Assembly: GCA_929113105.1 (NCBI GenBank)
Contig: OV816026.1
Location: 79,738,004-79,802,003, forward strand
Source of the DNA: Agrypnus murinus
Lineage: Eukaryota > Arthropoda > Insecta > Coleoptera > Elateridae
Length of the DNA: 64,000 nucleotides
Reading direction: 5' to 3'
Part shown: positions 1-11,349 of the stretch, in pieces
How positions within the stretch are numbered: position 1 is the stretch's first letter
Layout of the letters: each line of letters opens with the position of its first letter
Position numbers and translations under genes: made by a program
The notes under the pieces: generated by a model
What the model was told of the DNA's origin: nothing
Database searches by the model: none
What the model saw: the letters and a program-made list of their open reading frames with translations, nothing else

Positions 1-3000
1 GTTGACCTTGGTTGGCATTTTAAAAGAATTTGAAGTTCAATCTACCAAAGCTACTTATGAAATCGAGGACCATACTGGGAGAATAAAAGCAATATGGTGG
101 CTTGAAAATGATACAGTGAGTATATAATTTAATATTTTTTGAGGTAAGTTAGAATATGTTGTAAAATTAAAACAAATCTTGATGTTGGCAATATAAAAAA
201 TTAGGAAAGGCTGTCACTTTTTGGAGATTGGTGGCGTTCCATACTAGGGGGTGGTAAAATTGGTATGACGTATCTAATAATATATTGATGTATAGTATGA
301 GCAAAAAGTAACTCCATCAAAGGTGCCTTTGGAATTTTAAACTCGTGTGTATTATAACCAAAAAATTATAGAAAATAATCAGAATCCTTTGACAGTGAAG
401 GTTGTTATAATTTTGCTGGTGTTATAATACACACGAGTTCAAAGTTCCAAAGGCACCTTAGATGGAGTTACTTTTTGCTCATACTATATATCAAATTGCT
501 CAGAAGTGATGTTATACACGTAAATTTTCAAATTTAAATGTTTTGTAAAAATAAATGGATTAAAATAATTATTTATAATTTACTATTTAATAGATAGTCA
601 ATTATTTAGTTATTAACACTTATTATTAATTTATTGTTACTTAATCAACAATTACAATTTTTCATCTCAACTCTTCATGCTAACTCAGTATTGATGTAAC
701 CTTGCGCTTCCACATCTGCCTGTCTTTACCGGTGTTTGGTCCACCCAAATCGGAATCAATTGAAAGGGAGAAGCATACCAAGCATGCATTCTAGCAATGG
801 TAAATGTACTGGAACTGCGTGACGTGGTGTACTTTTGATTGATATATATTGAATCAATATAACATCAATCGATATTGCAAATACATTGGTATGTAATTTT
901 TTTTGATATATCATTCGAGGTCAAATTGAAGCACATGTTTCAATGCTAAGGGACAAAATCAGGACTTGACGACCTTTGACATATTTAATTTAGCCGATAT
1001 AGAATTTAGCCGAATCTGGGGGAATTCCACCCCCAGTAGGGATCTTTATCGTGCTAAACATTGCATTGACAGGGACCTACAGTTTTACTTCCTATTCGAA
1101 AAGAAGGCATGTTTTAAATTTTTCTCCGCTATGAAAAATTACCAGCTCGGCCGGGGATCGAACCTGCGATCTTTGGATTATGAAGCAAACATGCAAACCA
1201 CTAATCCACCGAGACTGGCAAATACACATTTATTTCAACAGAAAAACAGGTTGGTACACCTGTGTAAGCGACACGCTGTATTGTCAAATTTATTTCTTGT
1301 GTTTTCTAAGTTTGGTTTACAATAGTTTGTTACCTATTTTGTATTTACAATTGCATTAACTGAATAGAATTCTAGAGAGTTTCTCAAGCACTGAGAATAT
1401 ATCTTGAGACTGTTTCCAACATTTCATCTGCGGAAGAAGTTTCCAGTCCAAAGAGGAAACGAAATCGAAAACAAACTACAGACATTGATCCTCTGTAGAG
1501 GCAAATATTAGCAATGAAATTAATGAAATACATATATAAGAACAGTAAGTACTTGACGTTATGTGTGTGGCTGTGCTCTTCAATTGATATACCACATTTG
1601 GATACAGGAGAACATGTATCACTTAATATTTTGTCAAAAAAATTGAAACCCAAGTTCATGTATGAAGGAAGTAGAAGTTATTTATCCATTGCCTTACGAC
1701 AAATTGGATTCGTATACTATAAGAATTACCATCCAAGACAAGGGATGATGGGGGGGATGAACAAAGTCATATTGTTCATAAGAGAATAATTCTTTTAAAA
1801 ACGTACACTGAAAATATGCAGTAAAGGTGTTGGAACAAACAAGGAATATCCAATTCCATATGGCAACAACGCATAGTCTGACGTCATAATTTAGTAATGA
1901 TGTGAACATAAACTTACACTAAATAACGTATAGTTGTATAAATAAATGGTAAAAAACTTTTTAATAATTTAACTATCAAATTGAATTAATCTTTTTTCTA
2001 ATAAACATTTTCATTTTGTTGCATCTTTATTTTTATAAAAATACAAACAACTTAGTCTATTTCTATCTGTTGTTTCGTATATGGACGTTAGTGAAAGTAG
2101 TCAAGATGCAGTACACGCATTATAATGATCGTTTAATGTGGGATAAGCGTCTGCTATTGCCTTAAAACAGTGGTGACGAACCTATGACCCGCGGGTCAGA
2201 CACTGACCCACGAAGGCATTTAAATGACCCACGCGTTGATTTTTATAAAATTATTTTTCATGTCATAAAAAAGAACAGACAATCAAAAATATTAAAAAAA
2301 TATTAAAACTATAAATATCTAATGTCGAATTTATAAAACGTATGTATATTTCGAAGTGGACGTTGACTAACTGATTTTCTATCATTTCTAATATTAAGAA
2401 ACTATCTTTAAGCTACTCTACAACTACAAGACAGCGTTAACGTGATCACCGAGTGGTTCAATAAATGGTGCATAAAGCTCAATGTAACCAAAACAGAGGC
2501 AAAAATATTTACTTTGCGTCGACCTAATATTCCACCGAACATCTTAATAGACAACCAAATGATAGAGTGGAACCCTGCAGATAGTGATCAAAGCGATCAA
2601 ATACCTTGGCGTTTACCTCGACAAAAAACTCGCATGGGCCATAGACATAAAAAAAGCTAAATCAGAGCTATGCCAGACTAGCAATGCTGTATCCCATCCT
2701 TAATAGAAAGTCTCTGCTGAAACAACAATACGGAATATTGTTATACCAATCCATACTTAGGCCAATACTCACTTACGCCTGTCAAGTGTGGGGAGCAGGG
2801 AGCTCCATGGTTTACGCGCAATGCACAACTTCATCGGGAAGCAAACATCCCCACCATCGAGAAATTTATTAGGACTCTCTCCAAGAAATATTTTCACCGC
2901 ATCTCCCCATGTGAAGATGCCAGAAACTTCTACACAGGCAACAGACATTCCATACAAGACTGAAACGCAAACTCACAAGAAATTTATTTAAGCAGTGAAA

Positions 3001-4526
3001 GTGAAAAAAATTCAATATACAGCACAACAGTGAAGTATATCAAAAATACTTAAGTGTCAATGCGGCATTCCATTCCAATAGCGATTATATTCACTATGTA
3101 CATAACTATTTAACAAAAAGTCATACATAGCGATAAATCGCTGATCTGGCTGAACCAATAATATAAAAAAAAATCCTTGTTCATTCAAATACTCAGTGCA
3201 GAGGCGCCACTGGGCATGGTGTCACCTGGTGCGATCATTCATGGTATCACCCCATTGATATCAATTTTTTGACGTCGACCATTATTTTTTGCTTTTCACT
3301 TGGAACAAAAGTAAAAGTTGTAAAACAAAAAGGAATCGTAAACCTTTTTAGAGGATTTTAAAAGTGAGAACCAAAAAAGGGTCATCTGTCAAGTTGTTCT
3401 GTTAACAAATTTTTGGTGTTTTGCAAATTATTGGTACCCTTTTTACCCCCTCCCCCCTCCAAGTGACGCCACTGACTTAGTGTCCCACGGGCTGGTATTA
3501 AAACAAATAATAAACAAATTCTGACCCACTTCTCAAAAAGGTTCGCCATCACTGCCTTAAAATATGGTGTTGATAAATTAACAGCCAATGAAAGTTTTGT
3601 AATAAAATTAGTAAGTTCTCTATAATAAGGTACCATACCATGGCATAAAGCAATGTTTTTATTCATATATCCACCAATTCTAATTCTTTCTTATATGAAT
3701 TAGCTTTGCATTTATAAGTTCGGATTAAAGATTTCTACTGTATTTATATACATTTTTTTAAACTAAATATTTGAGAATTTTTTCACTATTTTTTCTGAAT
3801 TATGGTTAACATACATTATCAGAATCTATACCCTTTAAATTATTTCTTCGTCCTTTTAGTTTGCTGGCATAGTCCCTTAACAGAATGTTATCTTGGTTTA
3901 CAGAATAGTGCTCCAAATCTACCATTAGTAAAAGAAGGTTGTTATATTCGAGTGTATGGGTCATTACGAACACAGGAAGGTGAAAAAATGTTGATGGTAT
4001 TAAAGATGTTTCCTGTTGATAATATCAATGAAATTACCAATCATCTTTTGGAAGTTATTCATCTCCGTCTTGAAGCAGAAGCACAAAGTAAAGGATCTGT
4101 AAGTTGTTTACGCTAAGTGTGTTCACATTTAAAAATATAAATGTATTTTAGGGTTCATTAGCTGCTATAAAACAAAACAATCCTGGAGCAGAATTAGCTA
4201 ACTCCATGAGTTTTATGGATACAGATGTAGAACTACCTGTAGGAGAAGGTTCTTCAGGCTTGTTTACGGCTATACAAGCAAAAGTTTATCGTATTTTACA
4301 ACCTGTCAATACCCAAGCTGGTTTGGATCGGCAAACAATTTTGTCTAAATTCCAAGCAAATCAGCATCATGAAGTAAAGTAAGTAATTGTCATAAAAATA
4401 GAGATGACTATGATAATAATAAATTCATATTGCACTTACAGTGCTGCCTTGGAATTTCTCACCAATGAAGGGCATGCATATTCTACAATTGATAATGATC
4501 ACTTCAAAGCTACAGATTCTATGTAG
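1..4526 (+). CDS. RPA2: Replication protein A 32 kDa subunit, 3' part; join(<1..115, 3904..4098, 4152..4378, 4442..4526)
   Basis: RPA2 is the middle subunit of the heterotrimeric nuclear ssDNA-binding complex used in replication, repair and recombination. The first exon (frame from base 2) reads LTLVGILKEFEV and ends at a GTGAGT donor. The second encodes the end of the OB fold (GCYIRVYGSLR) and the helix HLLEVIHLRLEAEA that in this family contacts RPA14 and RPA70. The third is the linker and the start of the winged helix. The fourth reads ALEFLTNEGHAYSTIDNDHF, the typical RPA32 C-terminus that binds repair partners, and ends ATDSM-stop. All junctions are GT-AG and keep frame (phases 0, 0, 2). 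The 5' exons, including the phosphorylated N-terminus, lie upstream of the window. The 3.8 kb intron 116-3903 is filled with repeats. Confidence 0.95.
285..494. repeat. Inverted-repeat hairpin (MITE-like) in the RPA2 intron
   Basis: Two arms of about 70 bp, 285-359 and 421-494, are near-perfect reverse complements. Both begin TTGAT and contain TAGTATGAGCAAAAAGTAAC. The ~60 bp between them is unique. A fold-back of this size fits a small non-autonomous DNA element. No target duplication was settled. Confidence 0.7.
990..1215 (-). repeat. tRNA-derived SINE-like repeat (Met-like head)
   Basis: Read on the minus strand, 1215-1144 forms a tRNA-like head: an A box (TGGATTAGTGG), a 7-nt anticodon loop TTCATAA that would give anticodon CAT, and a B box (GGTTCGATCCC). 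The acceptor stem is imperfect (GTCTCGG against CCGAGCT). Further minus-strand sequence to about 990 looks like the SINE body. A decayed tRNA-Met pseudogene is the alternative. Confidence 0.5.
2168..3554. mobile_element. Non-autonomous hAT-like element, 1387 bp
   Basis: The ends are CAGTGGTGACGAACC and, on the other strand, CAGTGATGGCGAACC, typical hAT-type termini. They are flanked by a perfect 8-bp target duplication CCTTAAAA at 2160-2167 and 3555-3562, the size expected of hAT. No transposase is present. The interior carries a Jockey-type LINE relic (2434-2995), so the element was itself a target or carries captured sequence. Confidence 0.85.
2434..2995 (+). pseudogene. Jockey-clade LINE reverse transcriptase C-terminal relic
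   Basis: Broken frames read WFNKWCIKLNVTKTEAKIF, then KYLGVYLDKKLAWAIDIKKA, then LYPILNRKSLLKQQY and LRPILTYACQVWGA. These are the thumb and connection blocks that follow the YADD box in Jockey-type reverse transcriptases. Several frameshifts separate them. The catalytic part is missing. It lies within the hAT-like element of 2168-3554. Confidence 0.8.
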
Positions 4527-6222
4527 GTTAGGTATGACTTAACTGTTAAGAATTTTTTTTTGTATTATCTATTTCGCAAATATAAGCTTAGTTACTATTT
4601 CTTATTGTTTTAATATTTAATTTGTAAGCTGTAGAAATAGAAATAATTTATTGGTGCAGCAGCACAAGAAAAAAAATCTTATTTACACTCGTCAACAAAA
4701 AAGAGTATTTTTATATTTTATTCAGCATCGTAAGGTTGTTTGATGCTGGAGTAAGCATATTAATCCACATAACTAGAGTTGTTTGGATGATATTGTTACA
4801 TATGAAGTCGGTTCTGAACAAACGTAATGACAGAATATTAGTAAGTACAGCTATTGCCAAAAGTATAGAAATTTATACAGAATGTAACATACTGTATTTT
4901 TAATATCAATAATAATAATACTTTATTACGGAAACAAACAAATTCCATTTAACTTAAGATTAGTTAGTACAATAAACTATGCTATTGTATGATCAAAAAG
5001 TATTTGGATTGCAATAGCCATGGAATGTAAAAACCATCTATAGAATTATTTACTTCTACTGCCCGTAGTTTTTGTGAACTGCACAGTAGCGCCAATGTAT
5101 CTTGAGTAGCGCTAATGGAGACACAGCCACCTGTGTCAAGAAAATACGACGCGGCGACACCGCTAAACAGAGCCTCAAATAATACACAGAAAATGTTAGG
5201 TTAGCTTACGCTATCATTATTTCTTGTGCTTGCAGTTATTTTAAGTATTACTGACTAACATTTATAAAAAGAACACTTTACTATAGGGTCATTCCATATG
5301 AAATCATCAAATTTTAAATAAATTGGTTGCTGCACCATTTTTGATTTTGATGAAACTGGGCTAGCTTGTTACCCTAGCCTTTAGATGAAAGAAAATATAT
5401 TTTTTAAATTTTTACTGGCCACTGTTTGATAATGGCGGCCAATTTTCATCAGCGGTGTCAACAAATTTTACGAATTTCAGAGGTTTATGCATTTGATCAC
5501 AACTTGTGCAGTTGACCGATTTGGAATATTTTTATGTCATTTTAAAGCTTAAGATATGCGCATTTTATTTATATATTTACAATTTGATAGTAACTTATTT
5601 TTCCAAGATGGCGTCTGTGCACATTTGCCGTTGAAATTGCTGTTTTTTCCTGATTTGTACCCCATGCTGCACACCCAAGGCTAAATTTACAGATCTGGGA
5701 TTTTGCGTACAGTATCTCTACATATATGTAGTATAATAAGTACATACAAAATTATCTTTTTTAAATCCCTGCTTATTTAAAAAAATACCTTCAAAGTTGA
5801 CAAAAAATGAAAATTATTAAAATTTGAAGCCCAAGAAAGTTATGTGGGGGACCAAATAAAATGTTGAGATTTTTGTAATAGGTAGTCTTTGTGGGTATCT
5901 GTATTGGGAACTTGGATTCATTCTGTTATTTTTACCCCCTTCTTTAATACAGACCTTTGAAAATACAAAAAACTCATTTTTCATGTTGTGTCTTGAGGTG
6001 TGTTGGTTAAACCAAGGGATCTCTATATAATATTTTTAGGACTAATTGATTCCAAATTTGTAAATAGTATGTGGGACTGCATAAATAGTAACTAGTTTTA
6101 TGTATGAAGAGTTTGTGTTTGCTCGATACATTGAAACGTAAAATTAATGGTAGCGCCAGTGGCGTGCTGTGAGAATTTAGGCTAGGGAAGCAACCACGAT
6201 TTTAATTTTAATATATCTATAA
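4527..6222. other. Intergenic, no gene recognised
   Basis: AT-rich sequence downstream of RPA2 with no supported coding region. The stretch 4910-4950 (a run of AAT units followed by CTTTATTACGG) resembles the end of a LINE in minus orientation. The block 5280-6120 looks like decayed repeat sequence that I cannot assign. Confidence 0.5.
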
Positions 6223-6230
6223 TAGGTACA

Positions 6231-6398
6231 GGCGCAGATTAACAAGGGTGGGGGGGTGGAGGAAATTCTCCCCCTCCCAAATTTAGAAATAAGTATACAT
6301 AGAATAGAAACAAATAATGTTTGTTTAATTATCATTTACTAAAACAATTATTTTTCCAAAAATTTCCCCCTCAAATAATTCTCTGGATACGCCCCTGC
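6231..6398. mobile_element. Short hAT-like MITE, 168 bp
   Basis: The sequence is flanked by the 8-bp direct repeat TAGGTACA (6223-6230 and 6399-6406). Its ends are similar in inverted orientation (GGCGCAGATT and, on the other strand, GGGGCGTATCC), and both halves carry C- or G-rich tracts (GTGGGGGGGTGG, TTTCCCCCTC). Size, ends and duplication length fit a small hAT-type derivative. Confidence 0.6.
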
Positions 6399-6721
6399 TA
6401 GGTACAATAAAAAAACAGTGTTATAATTATTAAGCGTAAAAGGTTTTTTAAAGAAGAACTTTTACGTTTTAGTAGTACATATTATTTTGCTCTATAATGA
6501 TTAATCAGATTGGTAATTTTTTAGCACACCTCGTTCTTTTGAATACTGATTAACCCCCACCTAGTAAGATATTTTTAGCATGATTGGTAAACCCCTTACC
6601 CCTTTGAATCGTAGAGATTCTGTGATTGACATGATTGAATCATAAAAAGTGCTGTGTTCAAACTTGTAACTATTGCCAACGTTCTTTTGTGACATAGGTT
6701 AGCTATCAAAAGAATATATCC

Positions 6722-7025
6722 GATTGACAATCAAACAGAAGACGCAAATTACACATCTATAACATATTTTGGCAAAATATCAGAAAGAACACGTACGTCA
6801 TTATAAAAATAAACATCCTGAAAAATCTAATTATGTCAAACACCTTTTAGAACAAAATCACACAGTGACTTCTCAAAATAATATTAAATTCCTACATTTT
6901 TGTAATAACAAATATGCAAATTAGACATTTTAGAAGCCTTTGAGATATACAAACACAAACTCAGGGTACCTTTAATGAATGCACAACTTGAGCTCAGTAA
7001 TTCTCCGTTACTGGAAGTGTTAGAA
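6722..7025 (+). pseudogene. Penelope-like element, GIY-YIG region relic
   Basis: This is a diverged, internally deleted copy of the Penelope-like coding region at 31930-32417. It shares the start around AATCAAACAGAAGAC, then jumps past the GIY-YIG core to the block encoding RHYKNKHPEKSNY and runs to the end of the open frame. The deletion removes the GIY and YIG motifs, so it cannot encode an active nuclease. Confidence 0.8.
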
Positions 7026-7256
7026 ATTTTTTCTAATCATGGCATTGAAATCAATCATTTTGCAATCGATAACAATGGTTGAAATCGCATTTCAATCTCT
7101 AGAGGTTGAAATTATTGGACTACCGCGATTTTGAATTTCAAACTGTTCGACATTCAATTGCTGATAGGAGAAATGTCACTTTAATGTCATGTTTTGTCAC
7201 TTAAATGTAATATTTTTTTCTAAAGTGCATTAATTTACTAAAAACTCGAAGAAAAA

Positions 7257-7390
7257 ATAGTATATGGAACGCGTGGCTGATGAAATTTCAACGTCTCGAG
7301 TTACTTTTTTCAACGAGCGATAGCGAGTTGAAGAAAACCACTCTCAACGTTGAAATTTCATTTCAACCACTTGTCCCATAATATACTATT
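7257..7390. repeat. Hairpin element with AATAGTATAT ends (copy 1)
   Basis: The termini are AATAGTATATGG and its reverse-complement counterpart ATAATATACTATT. The arms contain GATGAAATTTCAACGT and its complement. The centre is ACGAGCGATAGCGAGTTG. Copies at 24903-25038 and 47828-47962 share these ends but have different stems. Confidence 0.65.
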
Positions 7391-7394
7391 ATAT

Positions 7395-7740
7395 CTAGTT
7401 ACCTATTTTCTGTATGTATTTATCCTTAGCAACGTGTTTGTTTATCAATCTTATCTACCTTTGATAATGACACAAAGTGTCGAAACAATATTGTCAGGTT
7501 AAGATATTAATAAAACTTGTGAAACTTTAACTAATCTTTGTATTTATATTATATTTCATGTTAGATATTTAATTCTGATTATTATTATTATTATCTAGTT
7601 ACCTATTTTTGTATCTACCTTAGCGACATGTTTGTTTATATTTATATTACCTTTGATAATGACAGCGTAGCTGTCGAAACAATATTGTCAGGTTATATTT
7701 TAATAAATACTGTAAAACTTTTTAATAATCTTTATTTATT
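7395..7740 (+). repeat. Penelope-like 3' untranslated region, two partial copies
   Basis: Two copies (about 7395-7530 and 7593-7740) match the 3' region of the Penelope-like elements at 31260-31400 and 32465-32590. Each has CTAGTTACCTATTTT, then a small hairpin followed by GAAACAATATTGTCAGG, then TAATAAA-rich sequence. They continue the fragment at 6722-7025 after an intervening insertion. Confidence 0.75.
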
Positions 7741-7777
7741 GCAAGATTCTTAATTGATTTAGAAAAATAGTGTAGGG

Positions 7778-8255
7778 CAGGGATTCTTAACAGGGGAGCC
7801 GCGGAAAGTATTTAGGGGGACCGGGAAAATATATTAGATTTTTTAAGTTTTGACATCTCTACAAATAAAAAAAAATTAAGTTACACAGTTTTATAAGTGA
7901 TACATATGTAACTGGCAGATGAATTTAATGACATCACAATATTCTTAAACATAGTAAAACTAAATGAAAACGTGGAATGCATAGGTAAATTTGACCCAAA
8001 CAGACAGACAGACAAAATTACAACTTAAATAAAACCCTGTAAATAGTTTTTATAAGTCTAGCAGATATACTTTCATTTGCTTATTTTTCAAGAAATATGT
8101 TAATTATTGACAGTCTGAGAAAGCTATAAATTATCTATCTATCTATCTATCTAACTATAAATTGTCACTATTACCTAATGGGGGAGAAGTACTGGTGGTG
8201 AAAATATTTTAGGATTTTAAGGGGGCCACGACTACTAAAAGGTTAAGAACCAGTG
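7778..8255. mobile_element. hAT-like MITE, 478 bp
   Basis: The ends are CAGGGATTCTTAAC and, on the other strand, CACTGGTTCTTAACC. A perfect 8-bp duplication GTGTAGGG flanks them at 7770-7777 and 8256-8263. The interior has an ATCT microsatellite (8131-8152) and no coding potential. Size of duplication and CA(G) ends indicate the hAT superfamily. Confidence 0.88.
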
Positions 8256-8441
8256 GTGTAGGGTATACCATAGAAATTCAGATCCTCCAAGTTATTCACC
8301 ACATGACATGACATATTGTTTGGTCACGTTAAAAACAGAATATAGAGTTAGAAAAACTAATATTCACTAACTGACTGATCAATTGCCCCTTCCTTAGATG
8401 CTGTGTATGACTACAATTTTACTAATACCAAGTTTCTAGAT

Positions 8442-8590
8442 TATATAATAATAAAGTCATATATGGAACACTAAAAAGTAAAAACCGACAAATACAGGAT
8501 TATGTACAAAAGTGTCCAAAGGGGAAAAAGTTCAGTGTTGCCAACATAGTTGACGTACTGGTCTTCCACTTAACCCCAGATTTGATATTC
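8442..8590 (-). repeat. 3' tail of a LINE, truncated
   Basis: The block matches 56985-57140, the 3' end of a minus-strand LINE relic. Shared segments include AAAACCGACAAATA-like sequence, CCAAAGGGG, GTTGACGTACTG and CCACTTAACCCCA. Only the tail is present, as expected of a 5'-truncated insertion. Confidence 0.65.
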
Positions 8591-9417
8591 AGGGTGGCCA
8601 GCGAACCTGGAAACCTTGAAAACCGAAAATCTGCACAATCGGGAGAAAACCGGGAAAGAACCTTGAATTAGTGATTAAAGTCGGGAATTCTTTTCTAGAA
8701 TTTTGTGTCCAAAAGAAATTTCGTTGAATAACAGTAACAATTTCTTTTTTAAAGTTGATATCATTGTTGAACAGCTATTGTTAAAATGTCAAACATTTTA
8801 TGCAAATTTGAAAAACAAATGCAGAATTGGAATTTTTATTTTTGCCAACTGTTGAACTAGTAAACAAAGTATTCCTAACTAATTTTGTTTAGAACTTATT
8901 TTGAGAACTTGCTTAGAAGTTATTTTTTTAAACGATTACAAATTAATGCTAATAGAAAAAATAGTACATATAAAGTACTATACTCGGGTCGGTCAACACA
9001 GATAGTAATAAAAACGCCCACAAAAGAGCGGGCGATTTAAAAGCTACTTTGTTATTGGGCGAATTGAAATAGCGCGCGGAACTGTGGAGTCCGTTCCACA
9101 CGACAAAGTGACAGATAGCGTCACTTTGATGCAGATCAGCATCATCAAATAATTATTTGATTAGTTCTTGAACATTTTATGTACTATTAAATATTTTAAA
9201 ATTGATAATACATAATTTAATTGAAATAATATCAAAAATATTCATTAGAAGTAGTTTATTATTAAAATCTTATGTCTTTTGAGGTTATGTTCATGTAGAA
9301 TACAAAAATGTTTCAGTGTCAGTTGGGTTTTTAGCAGTAGCCAATCTGATGAAGTGGCTACGCCCCCTTACTTTTATTACTATCTCTGCGTCCAAGTTTA
9401 GAAAAGATCCATGTAGC

Positions 9418-9535
9418 AGCGAGTTTTCTAAAGGATAATTACACTAAAGGACAAATAGAAAAAACTCCCCGCTACACGGGTCGTTTTCTAAAGTACAATT
9501 ACACTAAAGGACAAATAGAAAACAGAGTATAAAGT
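9418..9535. repeat. Tandem duplication of a ~62 bp unit
   Basis: The string TTTTCTAAAGGATAATTACA (second copy AAAGTACAATTACA), followed by CTAAAGGACAAATAGAAAA, occurs twice in a row. No coding content. Confidence 0.7.
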
Positions 9536-9551
9536 ATTCGTTTCGTTAGAC

Positions 9552-9830
9552 GTTTTAGCGCACTTATCCTTTAGAAAACTTTCCGCTAGTCATTTTCTTG
9601 AACGCATGTGCTAAAAACATGCCTTATGAAACTAAAACTTTAATATACAGGCTGATCCAAAATGATTTTACACGGTTTGAATTTACTTCCACGATAAATT
9701 ATTATCACGTTGGCAATATGAATTTTATCGCACTTGTCCTTTAGAAATCTCCCCGGATTGTTTTCTAAACCCGGACGCGTGCGCTAAAAACGTGTCTTAT
9801 GAAACTAATACTTTCATATACTATTTTAGA
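9552..9830. repeat. Direct duplication with a Tc1/mariner-type MITE end between the copies
   Basis: Copies at about 9552-9647 and 9724-9830 share TCCTTTAGAAA, TGTGCTAAAAAC or TGCGCTAAAAAC, and TTATGAAACTAA. Between them 9649-9723 (CAGGCTGATCCAAAATG to GGCAATATGAA) matches the right end of the MITE at 48049-48470, so it is a solo or truncated copy of that element. Confidence 0.6.
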
Positions 9831-11040
9831 GATTTTTCTATTACATAAAAAACGTTAATGTTTTCATCTTTTTGTCCGCGATTGTACAATTCTTGTTCAT
9901 GAAATTTCATTTTGAATTAAGGGAGTTATGGCTGTAGAAAAATATGATGAAAATGTAAAAACAAATTAGTGCAGTTGATAGATTTTAATGTACAAAATTA
10001 TTTTCTGAAAAATCTTTTATGTTTAGGAAGTTTGTTTATGTATAAAATGCACTTAAAAATAACACGCTATCTTATACAAAATGGTAAATTGTTGATACAT
10101 TTATTATGATAACTTAATAAAAATGATGAAAAAAATTTGACACCAAAACATTTCACTTATTAAAAACGTAAAGTTGTGCTGTTAAAATTTCAAATTTGTT
10201 ACGAAGGTAAGTAGTTTTGCAAAAAAAATTAATACGAAGAACTTGTCGAATTAACGCTTGATATAGCTCGCAAAGTAACAATGTAGCATTGTCACAAACG
10301 AGCGGGAAACTTAAATGCTTTATATAGCTACATGCAGCACCACTGGCTGCTCGTAATTTACATCTTGAAAACAAAATCAGTCGTATTAAATAAAAAGATA
10401 CTTAATTAGGAAATTTCTTACTGCTACGTTTTAAATAAATCTGAATAAATAGTGTTTCATCTATCGTTTTATATACATATATTTGCAAAGATAACCTCAA
10501 AAGTTGAGTCAGCGTCATTTAGTGCATTAATTTGTTTTCAGAAGATCAAACGAAATACTGGTGCCAATTTAAGGCAACGTTGTCACTTTTTCATTACTAG
10601 AAGCGTATAATTTATATTCTAGAGAGATTTTTTTATTTGTTAGTGTTTGCATAGTAATATTATTTTATTTTTACATATTCTAAGATTTTTACTAATAAAA
10701 AAGTAAACTTAAATGAAATTTCTGGTTAGAAGAATTGTTTTTTCGTCAGTTTTTCACCTTCTTAAGTTTGGAGTAGACAGTCGAAAGTTAATCTCTGACT
10801 TTAAAAAGAGTAATAATTAATTAAAAACATTATAAATAATAACTAAAATGCTTTCACATGCATTCTAATACAACTAGTATCGTTTGGGACATTATATGAA
10901 GCAAAACTATGTAATTATATTATTTCTATTTGTCAAAATAGCAAAGCTCCATAACTTTTGGCTCAGACTATCCCACCACAACTTTCTTAAGGGTGCGTTA
11001 TTGCCGCCAGTGTTAATAATAGGAAGCTTGGGGGGGGGGG

Positions 11041-11249
11041 CTACAAAAATACACAAAGGAAAAATACACAACCGTATTTATACCTAAAATAAAGTTTACA
11101 ACCAGTATTTTAACACAACCGTATTTTTCTACAACCGTATATTTCCACAACTCGAATAATCACGTTCCGGAAAAATCCACAAAAATAATATTTAGATTCT
11201 TTTAACCCTATAAAGGGCAAAAATAATTAACCCAAAAATAAATGTTACA
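11041..11249 (+). repeat. ACAACCG-type minisatellite repeat, copy A outer part
   Basis: The motif ACAACCG or a variant recurs about every 15-25 bp (ACACAACCGTATTT, CTACAACCGTATAT, CCACAACTCG). It continues at 16627-16731 after the LOA LINE. The segment from TTCCGGAAAAATCCACAAAA to TGTTACA matches, in reverse complement, 53157-53275 and 49741-49762, showing one dispersed repeat in at least two places. Confidence 0.75.
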
Positions 11250-11349
11250 AGGAATAATTTTCATTCATTCATTCATTCATTCTGGGCGTGGTCTTCACTC
11301 TTCACCCACTGCACTGAAGCTCTAGGCTTATTGTGCCCCAAGAAGTGAT

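Larger units (their letters stand above)
8591..11040. other. Intergenic repeats, no gene recognised
   Basis: At 8591 a CAGGGTGGCCAGCGAACCTGG motif resembles a hAT-type end, but I could not find its partner. Two arrangements of short repeats occur at 9418-9535 and 9552-9830 (listed separately). From 9840 to 11030 the sequence is AT-rich without a supportable gene, ending in a G run at 11030-11040 just before the minisatellite. Confidence 0.45.

Noticed and set aside
1144..1215. Functional tRNA-Met gene
   Set aside because: The acceptor stem is mismatched, there is no T-run terminator, and the homology continues past the tRNA as in a SINE.
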